From an uncultured Lachnospiraceae bacterium (GTDB taxonomy: Bacteria > Bacillota > Clostridia > Lachnospirales > Lachnospiraceae), in assembly GCA_910588815.1 (NCBI GenBank), contig CAJUQY010000014.1, positions 1-50,948 on the forward strand: a stretch of DNA of 50,948 nt. The letters are read 5' to 3'. The notes beneath the pieces were generated by a model, which saw only the letters and a list, made by a program, of their open reading frames with translations, did no database searches and was not told where the DNA came from. Below, piece after piece: positions 40,154 through 47,532 of this stretch. The first letter of the stretch is position 1, and each line of letters begins with the position of its first letter. The position numbers and the translations under genes are program-made.

Positions 40154-40226
40154 AGCTGGCGAGCAGACTCGAACTGCCGACCTCCTCATTACCAATGAGG
40201 TGCGCTACCACCTGTGCCACGCCAGC
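40154..40226 (-). tRNA. tRNA-Thr (anticodon GGT)
   Basis: Read on the minus strand the 73-base sequence folds into a full cloverleaf. Acceptor GCTGGCG pairs with CGCCAGC; the anticodon stem CCTCA/TGAGG holds the loop TTGGTAA, giving anticodon GGT; the T arm contains GTTCGAGTC. CCA is not encoded, as is common in Clostridia. Its 3' end faces the decayed element, the usual geometry when a tyrosine integrase has used a tRNA 3' end as attachment site. Confidence 0.95.
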
Positions 40227-40263
40227 ACCTGTTTTTGTGCCGCTTCTTAGCGGCAACATGAAT

Positions 40264-40292
40264 AATATACTATAGAAGCGCCGTCTTGTCAA
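40264..40292 (-). promoter_or_regulatory. Promoter of tRNA-Thr
   Basis: On the minus strand TTGACA (40292-40287), a 17-base spacer and TATATT (40269-40264). The leader contains a small hairpin CCGCT/AGCGG (about 40240-40254). Confidence 0.7.
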
Positions 40293-40328
40293 CTGTTAAT
40301 TTTGGAAAAATTGTTTTTTCTTGTCATT

Positions 40329-41333
40329 TTATTTCATGCTTTTTTCCCGGCAGGAATTCCGGAGGGCCAGGCGGCAGGGCATCTTGATCTGAAGGGCGGC
40401 GTCAGAGGGCGTTTTTAACAGGTGGTAGACGATGCCGGCGCCGTATTGCCCCATCTCGTAGACCGGGGCATGGACGGTGGTGAGGGGCGGGGAGGCCATC
40501 CGGCAGAGGCTGATGTCGTCAAAGCCGATGAAAGAGAGATCGCCGGGTACCTTTAAGCCCTGCTCTTTGGCGGCGTTTAGGGCTCCCAGGGCGATGGGGT
40601 CGCTGGCGGCAAATACGGCGGAGGGGAGAGAACCGGACTCGATTAACTCCGTCATCATACGGTAGCCGGATTCGCTGGAAAACTGTTCTTCCTTCATGTA
40701 AGGCAGATAGTTGATGCCGTGGCTTTCGCAGTAAGCGGTAAAGGCAGCGCACCTGCTGTCGGGAAAGAGGGAGCCGTCCGCCAGATATTCCAAGCCCCCC
40801 AGATAGGCGATGTCCCGGTGGCCCAGCCGGTACAGATAGTCCAGGGCCTCGGATACGGCCTGTTCAAAATCCGGGGTGATGGAGGAAACCTCTGGGTCCG
40901 GGGAGGCCATGTCGATTAAGAGCAGGGAGTCGGTGATCTCTTTGAAGCTGGCCACCTCGTCCGCCGTGAATTTCCCAATGCAGATCAGCCCGTCCGCCTG
41001 GGAGAGGGATTCCATGCAGTTTAAATCAGTTTTGAAGGTACGGACCACGTTCAGGCAGTTGGCCAGACAAAAATCCTCGATGCCCTGACGGATGGAGAGG
41101 TAATAGCTGTCCTCCAATTCCTGGAGGGAGGAGAACCACTGCAGGATCCCCATGGTATAGGCGGATTTTGCGGTGCCTTTTGATTTTTTCTGATAATTTA
41201 ATTCCCTGGCAGCATCTAAAACCTTCTGCCTGGTCTCCGGGGGGACCGACAGGGAGGCGTCATTGTTGAGGATCCGGGAAACGGCGGCAGAGGAGACGCC
41301 GGCTTTTTGGGCAACATCTTTTAAAGTGGCCAA
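40329..41333 (-). CDS. LacI/GalR family transcriptional regulator
   Basis: The N-terminal helix-turn-helix TLKDVAQKAGVSSAAVSRIL and the hinge are followed by a periplasmic-binding-like effector domain (ADGLICIGKF, YRLGHRDIAYLGGLEYL, SFIGFDDISLCRMASPPLTT). The preferred start is TTG 41333 behind GAGGG, giving about 334 residues. The promoter at 41371-41399 leaves too little leader for starts at 41354 or 41432. The effector is probably a sugar. The gal genes lie 4 kb away and could be targets, but nothing in the sequence proves this. Confidence 0.9.
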   Translation of the reverse strand: MATLKDVAQKAGVSSAAVSRILNNDASLSVPPETRQKVLDAARELNYQKKSKGTAKSAYTMGILQWFSSLQELEDSYYLSIRQGIEDFCLANCLNVVRTFKTDLNCMESLSQADGLICIGKFTADEVASFKEITDSLLLIDMASPDPEVSSITPDFEQAVSEALDYLYRLGHRDIAYLGGLEYLADGSLFPDSRCAAFTAYCESHGINYLPYMKEEQFSSESGYRMMTELIESGSLPSAVFAASDPIALGALNAAKEQGLKVPGDLSFIGFDDISLCRMASPPLTTVHAPVYEMGQYGAGIVYHLLKTPSDAALQIKMPCRLALRNSCREKSMK

Positions 41334-41370
41334 TGGGAAAACCCTCGCTTTCACGTTGTCTTTCCCGGAT

Positions 41371-41399
41371 ATTATAAACAAAAATGGGAAGAAAAGCAA
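41371..41399 (-). promoter_or_regulatory. Promoter of the LacI-family gene
   Basis: On the minus strand TTGCTT, a 17-base spacer and a perfect TATAAT (41376-41371). Confidence 0.65.
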
Positions 41400-41484
41400 T
41401 CCCGGAGGACGGGCATGGAAAAATCCCCGCACCTGTAGTACAATGGATGGGACAACAGGTGGCTGCGGGCTGGAGGAAAAAACG

Positions 41485-42204
41485 GTGCGGAAAATTTTGA
41501 TCGTAGAGGATGATGCGGAAAATAATCAGATGATAAAGGAATATCTGGAGAACCATGGGTATCTGTGCGCCCAGGCTTATTCCGGCAGTGAGGCGAAGCT
41601 TCTGTTTTCCATGGAGGAATATGATCTGGTGCTTTTGGACCTGATGCTCCCGGGCATTTCCGGGGAAGAATTGGTGGCGTTCATTTCGGAAAAAACGCCG
41701 GTGATTGTCTTGTCCGCAAAGCTGGACTTAAACAGCAAGGTGGAGGTTTTGTCGGCGGGGGCGGAGGATTACATCTGCAAGCCCTTTGACCTTACGGAAC
41801 TTCTGGTGCGCATCCAGGTACAGTTCAGGCGGCTGGAAAGGCGTAAGGAGCGGGAGGAGGAACAGGGAGAACATGCGGGCGCCTTTCCTGCGGGCGGGGA
41901 GGAAACGGCCCATGTGTATTCCTACCGGGAATGGACCTTAAACCAGGACACCCAGGAAATGCGTGCGGCGGGAGAGGTCATTCCCCTGACCAGGCATGAA
42001 TTCCTGATCCTGGAGCTTTTCATCGGCAGCCCCAGACGGGTTTTTACCAAGCAGATGATCTATGAGTATGCCTGGGGAGAAGAATATCTGGCTGAGGATA
42101 AGACCATCAATGTTCACATCAGCAATATCCGCTCCAAATTGAAGAAGAGCGGGACAGACACTTACATCCGGACGGTTTGGGGGATGGGCTTTAAACTTTC
42201 TTAA
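41485..42204 (+). CDS. OmpR-type response regulator
   Basis: The start is GTG 41485 behind GGAGG (41472-41476), giving 239 residues; upstream in-frame ATGs lie in the LacI-gene region and have no support. The receiver has VEDD, phospho-acceptor Asp52 in LLDLMLP and Lys99 in CKPFD. A linker of about 30 residues (ERRKEREEEQGEHAG) is longer and more charged than usual. The C-terminal winged helix contains PLTRHEFLILELFIGSPRRV and TINVHISNIRSKLKKSG, YIRTVWGMGFKLS. It is probably the partner of the histidine kinase at 44138 and regulator of the ABC genes between them. Confidence 0.93.
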   Translation: MRKILIVEDDAENNQMIKEYLENHGYLCAQAYSGSEAKLLFSMEEYDLVLLDLMLPGISGEELVAFISEKTPVIVLSAKLDLNSKVEVLSAGAEDYICKPFDLTELLVRIQVQFRRLERRKEREEEQGEHAGAFPAGGEETAHVYSYREWTLNQDTQEMRAAGEVIPLTRHEFLILELFIGSPRRVFTKQMIYEYAWGEEYLAEDKTINVHISNIRSKLKKSGTDTYIRTVWGMGFKLS

Positions 42205-42279
42205 CCCTTTTTGAAAACTTTTTGAATATTCCTGCGGTAGACTTGCCTTATTATAAAAGCCACAGGAAAGGAGAAAGCG

Positions 42280-43188
42280 ATGTTTGCCATAGAGACGATG
42301 GCTCTTACGAAGCAGTATGGAAATCGGGCGGCGGTGAAAAATCTCGGCATGCAGGTCCGGGAAGGGGAGATTTACGGGTTTATCGGCAGGAACGGAGCCG
42401 GAAAATCGACGACCTTGAAAATGTTGAGCGGGCTTGCGCAGCCGACGGCGGGGGAGGTCCGGTTGTTTGGAAAGCCGGTGAGCGACCCTGCGGTGCGGCG
42501 TCGTCTGGGGGTCTTGATCGAAGCGGCGGGTCTGTATCCCAGAATGAGCGCAAGACAGAATGCGATGATGAAGGCGAAATGCATGGGGCTTGCCGACGAG
42601 GAAGCGGTGGATACGGTCCTTGAGAAAACCGGACTTCTGGAGACGGGGAAAAAGAAGGTCCGTCACTTCTCCATGGGAATGAAGCAGCGGCTTGGGGTCG
42701 CCCTGGCCCTTCTCGGCAACCCGGATCTTCTGATCTTGGATGAGCCGATCAATGGTCTTGACCCGGAGGGCATCCGGGAATTCCGTGAGCTGCTCGGAGA
42801 GCTTAAGGAGGAGGGGAAGACCATCCTCATAAGCTCCCACATCCTGGGAGAACTGAGCAAGATTTCCACAGGCTACGGAATTATTAAGGACGGGGAACTG
42901 ATCGAGCAGATCACCAGGGAGGAACTGGAAGAAAAATGCCAGGACTATTTTCAAATCCAGGTTCAGGATATCACCCGTGCGGTTCCGGTGCTGGAAGAGG
43001 CGTTTCCGGGGATCGTGGCGGAGGTCATGGACAAAGAATCCATTCGGATTTACGGGGCGGAGGACGGTGCCGGGGTCAACCGGGTGCTGGTGGAGCATCA
43101 GATCCCGGTCTGCGCCTCCGGCTTTCACCGCATGGATCTGGAGGATTATTTCTTGGAGCGCATGGAAGGGGGGAGCCGGAATGTTTAA
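42280..43188 (+). CDS. ABC transporter ATP-binding protein (BcrA/lantibiotic-immunity type)
   Basis: The 302-residue protein starts at ATG 42280 behind AGGAAAGGAG. Walker A is GRNGAGKSTTLK, the signature is FSMGMKQRLGVALAL, Walker B is LLILDEPINGLDPEG and the switch His is in ISSHILGELSK. A C-terminal extension of about 85 residues is typical of the BcrA group. With the permease it may export or confer resistance to peptide antibiotics, as related sets flanked by a two-component system often do. The end overlaps the permease gene by 8 bases. Confidence 0.92.
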   Translation: MFAIETMALTKQYGNRAAVKNLGMQVREGEIYGFIGRNGAGKSTTLKMLSGLAQPTAGEVRLFGKPVSDPAVRRRLGVLIEAAGLYPRMSARQNAMMKAKCMGLADEEAVDTVLEKTGLLETGKKKVRHFSMGMKQRLGVALALLGNPDLLILDEPINGLDPEGIREFRELLGELKEEGKTILISSHILGELSKISTGYGIIKDGELIEQITREELEEKCQDYFQIQVQDITRAVPVLEEAFPGIVAEVMDKESIRIYGAEDGAGVNRVLVEHQIPVCASGFHRMDLEDYFLERMEGGSRNV

Positions 43189-43987
43189 CTTGATGCGGAT
43201 GGATCTGTACCGGGTAAAGAGGGGCAGATCCGTATATGTGATCTTCGGGATCCTGCTTTTCTGTTCGGTGGCCATTTTTGGAATGCTCTGGCTGTTGGCG
43301 ACGCCGGGCGGACAAAAGACGGCCCTGCGCATCGGGATGCTTTCGACAGAAGAGCTGGGAGAATTCCGGGAGCTTTTGGATGGTACGAACGTCCTTGGCC
43401 TGTTTCGGCAGGCATCCTTAGACGCTGGGATGTACAATACCCTCTTTGGGATCTGGTTTATGCTCTTTATCTGCACGGATTTTCAGAGCGGTTTTATCAA
43501 AAATATCATGGCTCTCCATCAGAACCGGTGGAGATACGTGGGGAGCAAGCTTCTTACGGCCGGTATTGTGGACCTCTGCTATCTTCTTGGCCATCTGGCG
43601 TTTACCCTGCTCTTAAATGGACTGTTCGGGAACATGGTGCCGGGAGCCGGATGGAGGGAAACGGTGTTTTATCTGAGCTATGCTTGGCTTTTGACCATGG
43701 CCTTTGCCGCACTGATTCTTTTTGCCTGCGTCCTTTTTAGGAATATGGCGGCGGGAACGCTTGTGGCCGTCCTTTTCGGAAGCGGTTTTCTGGTCATGAC
43801 CCTCTACCGGGTGTGCAGTCTCTTCCATATGGGAGGATGGCTGGAATACACCATCTATCTGTCCCTGGCCACGGGGCCGGAGCGGTACGCCTCCGCAAGG
43901 GATCTGAAGGTTTACCTGGTGGGGATCGGATTTCTGGCCCTCTATACGGCGGCGGCAGGGCTCCTGCTGAAAAAGCGGGACATCTGA
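43181..43987 (+). CDS. ABC-2 type permease
   Basis: The 268-residue protein starts at ATG 43181, inside the end of the ATPase gene. It has six hydrophobic segments: one near residues 19-41 (VYVIFGILLFCSVAIFGMLW), a second near 90-110, and four more up to LYTAAAGLLLKKRDI. The large loop between the first two segments is typical of the bacitracin/lantibiotic-immunity ABC-2 permeases. It is the membrane partner of the preceding ATPase. The substrate is unknown. Confidence 0.88.
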   Translation: MFNLMRMDLYRVKRGRSVYVIFGILLFCSVAIFGMLWLLATPGGQKTALRIGMLSTEELGEFRELLDGTNVLGLFRQASLDAGMYNTLFGIWFMLFICTDFQSGFIKNIMALHQNRWRYVGSKLLTAGIVDLCYLLGHLAFTLLLNGLFGNMVPGAGWRETVFYLSYAWLLTMAFAALILFACVLFRNMAAGTLVAVLFGSGFLVMTLYRVCSLFHMGGWLEYTIYLSLATGPERYASARDLKVYLVGIGFLALYTAAAGLLLKKRDI

Positions 43988-43992
43988 TTTCA

Positions 43993-44109
43993 TAGAAAAA
44001 AGGTTTTTCACTTTCATGAAAAAGTTCTGGAAAGTCCCCGACGTGTCCGCCGAGGAACACTGTCGGGGACTTCTTGACAGATTCCAAAGTGTAAAACCGC
44101 TTTTTTCTA
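43993..44109. repeat. 117-bp imperfect palindrome
   Basis: The outer arms TAGAAAAAAGG and CCGCTTTTTTCTA match with one added base pair. Further in are TTTTTCACTTT against AAAGTGTAAAA, TCTG against CAGA, and the inner perfect 11-bp stem AAGTCCCCGAC (from 44032) against GTCGGGGACTT (ending 44072). The whole gap between permease and kinase genes is thus one long stem-loop. It may be a miniature inverted-repeat element or a strong terminator, since the right arm ends in TTTTTT. Confidence 0.7.
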
Positions 44110-44137
44110 AAAAGATGAAGACAATGGGAGGGAAGAC

Positions 44138-45019
44138 ATGGCAGTGCTTTTGGCAGCAGTATGCAGTCTTTTGGCGTGGCTGGCGATGCGGCATGTCCGC
44201 CTGATTCTGGCCATCCGGTCCTTAAATGGGCAGCTTGGGGAGCTGGAGCGGGGAAGCCGCATGGAGCTCGGGCTGGAAAGTCGTCAGAGAGATTTTCTGG
44301 AATTTGGCCGGACGCTGAACCGGTTTTGCCGCCACCAGTTTCAAAAACAGCTTCAGTACGAGCGGGCGGAAAAGAGGCTGAAGGAGAATGTTACCTGTCT
44401 TGCCCACGACATCCGGACTCCGCTCACCGGGGCCGCAGGCTACGTACAGCTTGCGGGGGAGTGCGGGGAGGAGGAAAGGCGGCAGCGCTATCTGCGGACG
44501 GCAGGCGACAGGCTGGAAGAGCTTAAGGATATGCTGGAAGAGTTATTCCTGTATACAAAGCTTGCGGGAGGGGAGTTCGAACCGGTTCCCACGGAATTTC
44601 AGGTTCTTCCCCTCCTTAGTGACTGCCTGCTCGGCCTGTACTGTCAATTTGAGAAGCGGGGGATCTCGCCGGAGGTGGTCTTTGAATCGGAAGGGGTGAA
44701 AGTCCTTGCCGATGAAGAGTGGCTCCGGCGCATCTTCCGCAACCTGCTTCAAAATGCGCTCTTTCATGGAGACGGGGCAGTGCGGATCACCCAGAAGGGC
44801 GCTTCTCTGATTTTTGAAAACGCCCTGGCCGACCGGGAAAAGCCGGATCCGGGGCAGCTCTTTGAGCGTTTTTATAAGGCAGACCCTGCAAGGAGAAAAG
44901 GTTCCTCCGGGCTGGGTCTGTTTATCGTGAAAGAGCTGGCGGAGAGGATGGGATGGAGCGTGAGGGCCGAGGTGGGGGGCGAAAGGCTCGGGATTATCCT
45001 TACGATGCAGAAAGTTTAG
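44138..45019 (+). CDS. Sensor histidine kinase, short single-TM type
   Basis: The 293-residue kinase starts at ATG 44138 behind GGGAGGG. It has only one N-terminal hydrophobic segment (AVLLAAVCSLLAWLAM), no extracellular domain, then a dimerisation helix with His90 in CLAHDIRTPLTGAAGY and an ATPase domain (RIFRNLLQNALFHGDG, LFERFYKADPARRKG, SSGLGLFIVKELA). This resembles kinases that sense through an ABC transporter rather than directly. Its likely partner is the OmpR-type regulator at 41485, with the ABC genes between them. Confidence 0.92.
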   Translation: MAVLLAAVCSLLAWLAMRHVRLILAIRSLNGQLGELERGSRMELGLESRQRDFLEFGRTLNRFCRHQFQKQLQYERAEKRLKENVTCLAHDIRTPLTGAAGYVQLAGECGEEERRQRYLRTAGDRLEELKDMLEELFLYTKLAGGEFEPVPTEFQVLPLLSDCLLGLYCQFEKRGISPEVVFESEGVKVLADEEWLRRIFRNLLQNALFHGDGAVRITQKGASLIFENALADREKPDPGQLFERFYKADPARRKGSSGLGLFIVKELAERMGWSVRAEVGGERLGIILTMQKV

Positions 45020-45037
45020 TGAAATAAAATGATATTA

Positions 45038-45080
45038 TTAGTAAAAAACCGTTGAACTTTTAGTAAAACTATGGTAGGAT
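45038..45080 (+). promoter_or_regulatory. galK promoter with tandem operator-like repeats
   Basis: TTGAAC (45052-45057), a 17-base spacer and TAGGAT (45075-45080). TTAGTAAAA occurs at 45038-45046 and 45060-45068, 22 bp apart (two helical turns); the second copy lies between the -35 and -10 boxes, a repressor-like position. Confidence 0.55.
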
Positions 45081-45094
45081 AGGAGGAGCAAGAG

Positions 45095-46453
45095 ATGGGA
45101 AAACTGCCGCAGGGGTGTTTTCGGGCCGAGGCGGCGAAAGAGCGGAAGCAGAAAGGGTTGGTGCAGGCTATGAAGAAAAAGAAACAGCTCCTTGAGGAAC
45201 TGATGCAGGGAGTCTATGACGGGCGGCTGAAGGACATTTACGTCGATGAATCCATGGTGGCGGCTCAGAGGGAGCGGTACGTGGAAGCCGTGAAACATTA
45301 CGGTGAGCTGTTCGGTGGAGAAGAGGTGGAGATCTACAGTGCGCCGGGGCGCAGCGAGGTGGGCGGAAACCACACGGACCATCAGTACGGACAGGTGCTC
45401 GCCACCTCGGTCAATCTGGATGCCATTGCGGTGGTGGGGCTCAATGAGGATCATTGCATCCGGATCCTGTCCGAGGGCTACGGGATGATCACCGTCGGCC
45501 TGGCGGATCTTTCCAGACAGGAAGGGGAGCGGGAGACCACGGCGGCGCTGATCCGGGGCGTGGCGGCAGGACTGGAAAGACTGGGCTTTGCCACGAAGCA
45601 GGGCTTCAACGCCTACGTGACCAGCAACGTGCTGATCGGCGCCGGACTTTCCTCCTCGGCGGCCTTCGAGGTGCTGGTGGGAACCATCATCTGCGGTCTC
45701 TTCCACGAGATGAAGATCGACCCGGTGGAGATCGCAAAGGTGGCCCAGTATGCGGAGAATGAATATTTCGGGAAGCCCTGCGGCCTCATGGACCAGACGG
45801 CTTCCTCCGTGGGCGGGCTCATCAGCATCGATTTTAAGGATCCGAAGGCACCGGTGGTGGAGAAGGTGTCCGTGGACTTTGACTCCTACCATTACAGCCT
45901 GTGCATCGTGGACACCAAGGGCTCCCATTCCGACCTCACCGACGATTACGCCCAGATTCCGGCGGAGATGAAGGCGGCGGCGGCCTGTTTCGGAAAGAAT
46001 GTATTACGGGAAGTTGGCCGGGACGAATTTATGAAAAAGATCCCCGAGGTGCGTAAGAAGGCGGGGGACCGGGCCGTGCTTCGGAGCCTTCATTTCTTTG
46101 CGGAGAATGAGCGGGCGGCAGCAGAGGCGAAGGCTCTCTCGGAGGACCGCTTTGGAGATTTCCTCGGTCTGGTGAAGGAATCCGGCGCTTCCTCCTTCCA
46201 ATTTCTCCAGAATGTCTACACCAACAAGGACGTGCAGAACCAGGGGGTGTCCGTGGGGCTTGCCGTCAGCGAGAGCGTTCTGGACGGGAACGGGGTCTGC
46301 CGGGTCCACGGCGGCGGCTTTGCCGGAACCATCCAGGCCTTCGTGAAGAACTCCTTCGTGGAAGAGTACAGAAAGGTTTTGGACAGCGTGTTCGGCGAGG
46401 GTTCCTGCCACGTGCTCAAAGTGCGGCCCTACGGCGGGATTAAGGTGTTTTAA
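45095..46453 (+). CDS. galK: Galactokinase
   Basis: GalK phosphorylates alpha-D-galactose at C1 in the Leloir pathway. The 452-residue protein starts at ATG 45095 behind AGGAGG; it is longer than many galactokinases because of a basic N-terminal extension of about 30 residues and a clostridial-type layout. GHMP-kinase motifs are present: APGRSEVGGNHTDHQYG (galactokinase signature), IGAGLSSSAAFEVLVG (phosphate loop) and VHGGGFAGTIQAFV. An internal ATG at codon 26 (MKKKKQLL) is an alternative start. It is first of galK-galE-galT. Confidence 0.93.
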   Translation: MGKLPQGCFRAEAAKERKQKGLVQAMKKKKQLLEELMQGVYDGRLKDIYVDESMVAAQRERYVEAVKHYGELFGGEEVEIYSAPGRSEVGGNHTDHQYGQVLATSVNLDAIAVVGLNEDHCIRILSEGYGMITVGLADLSRQEGERETTAALIRGVAAGLERLGFATKQGFNAYVTSNVLIGAGLSSSAAFEVLVGTIICGLFHEMKIDPVEIAKVAQYAENEYFGKPCGLMDQTASSVGGLISIDFKDPKAPVVEKVSVDFDSYHYSLCIVDTKGSHSDLTDDYAQIPAEMKAAAACFGKNVLREVGRDEFMKKIPEVRKKAGDRAVLRSLHFFAENERAAAEAKALSEDRFGDFLGLVKESGASSFQFLQNVYTNKDVQNQGVSVGLAVSESVLDGNGVCRVHGGGFAGTIQAFVKNSFVEEYRKVLDSVFGEGSCHVLKVRPYGGIKVF

Positions 46454-46455
46454 AC

Positions 46456-46503
46456 TTGTGCGGTCGGAAATAATTGAATTGTACCTGTGCGGTTGGAATA
46501 ATT
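46456..46503 (+). repeat. Tandem direct repeat upstream of galE
   Basis: TTGTGCGGTCGGAAATAATT at 46456-46475 recurs as CTGTGCGGTTGGAATAATT at 46485-46503, with a 29-bp period. It fills the galK-galE gap and could be an operator or a processing site. Confidence 0.55.
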
Positions 46504-46525
46504 TATACCAAGAAAGGCGGAAAAA

Positions 46526-47518
46526 ATGAAGATTGTGGTACTTGGCGGAGCCGGTTATATCGGTTCCCACACGGTGTATGAGCTGGTGGATGCGGGAAAT
46601 GACGTGGTCATCATCGACAACCTGGAGACGGGGCACATCGAGGCGGTTCATCCGAAGGCGAAATTTTATCAGGGTGATCTGAGAGACAGGGGATTTGTGG
46701 ACTCGGTGTTTGATGCGGAGAAGGATATCGATGCGGTGATCCATTTTGCGGCCAACTCCCTGGTGGGGGAGAGCATGACCAATCCCCTCAAATATTACGA
46801 CAACAACCTCTGCGGCACCAAGGTGCTTCTGGAGAGCATGGTGGCCCACGGCCTTGACAAGATCGTGTTCTCCTCCACGGCGGCCACCTATGGCGAGCCG
46901 GAGAAGATCCCGATCGAGGAGACGGACCGGACGGAGCCGACCAACACCTACGGGGAGACGAAGCTTTCCATGGAGAAGATGTTCAAGTGGACCGGCCTGG
47001 CCCACGGGCTCCGGTTCGTGTCTCTCCGGTATTTCAACGCCTGCGGCGCCCATGTGAGCGGCGGGATCGGCGAGGCCCACAACCCGGAGAGCCACCTGAT
47101 TCCGCTGATTCTCCAGGTGCCCCTTAAGAAGCGGGGGGCCATCAGCATTTTCGGCGACGACTATGACACGAAGGACGGCACCTGCGTCCGGGATTACATC
47201 CACGTGACGGATCTGGCCCAGGCCCATATCCTGGCGGTGAAATACCTGATGGAGGGCGGGAAGAGCGACATCTTCAACCTGGGCAACGGCGTCGGCTTTA
47301 CCGTGAAGGAGGTCATTGAGACGGCGAGGAAGGTGACGGGGGATCCCATCAAGGCCGTCGTCTCCCCCAGACGGGCGGGAGACCCGGCAAGGCTCATCGC
47401 CTCCAGCGAGAAGGCCAAGAAGATCCTTGGCTGGAAGCCGGAGCATGCGGACCTGGAGGAGATCATTGCCACCGCCTGGAACTGGCATAAGAACCATCCG
47501 AACGGATATGCGAAATAA
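46526..47518 (+). CDS. galE: UDP-glucose 4-epimerase
   Basis: GalE interconverts UDP-galactose and UDP-glucose using bound NAD. The 330-residue short-chain dehydrogenase-type enzyme has the Rossmann motif VLGGAGYIGSHTVYEL at its start, the catalytic Thr/Ser region FSSTAATYGEPE, and the Tyr-x3-Lys pair in NTYGETKLSMEK. GTCVRDYIHVTDLAQAH is a further family signature. ATG 46526 follows AGAAAGGCGG. It is 72 bases downstream of galK and 14 bases upstream of galT. Confidence 0.96.
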   Translation: MKIVVLGGAGYIGSHTVYELVDAGNDVVIIDNLETGHIEAVHPKAKFYQGDLRDRGFVDSVFDAEKDIDAVIHFAANSLVGESMTNPLKYYDNNLCGTKVLLESMVAHGLDKIVFSSTAATYGEPEKIPIEETDRTEPTNTYGETKLSMEKMFKWTGLAHGLRFVSLRYFNACGAHVSGGIGEAHNPESHLIPLILQVPLKKRGAISIFGDDYDTKDGTCVRDYIHVTDLAQAHILAVKYLMEGGKSDIFNLGNGVGFTVKEVIETARKVTGDPIKAVVSPRRAGDPARLIASSEKAKKILGWKPEHADLEEIIATAWNWHKNHPNGYAK

Positions 47519-47532
47519 GGGGGGGAGAGGTC

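Noticed and set aside
40250..40328. Possible second tRNA beside tRNA-Thr
   Set aside because: No additional cloverleaf can be drawn; the region is the promoter and leader of tRNA-Thr.
41938..43476. 512-codon minus-strand frame opposite the ABC genes
   Set aside because: Shadow of the response regulator, ATPase and permease genes; low-complexity composition and no domains.
46004..47497. 497-codon minus-strand frame opposite galK-galE
   Set aside because: Shadow frame over conserved Leloir genes; no plausible product.
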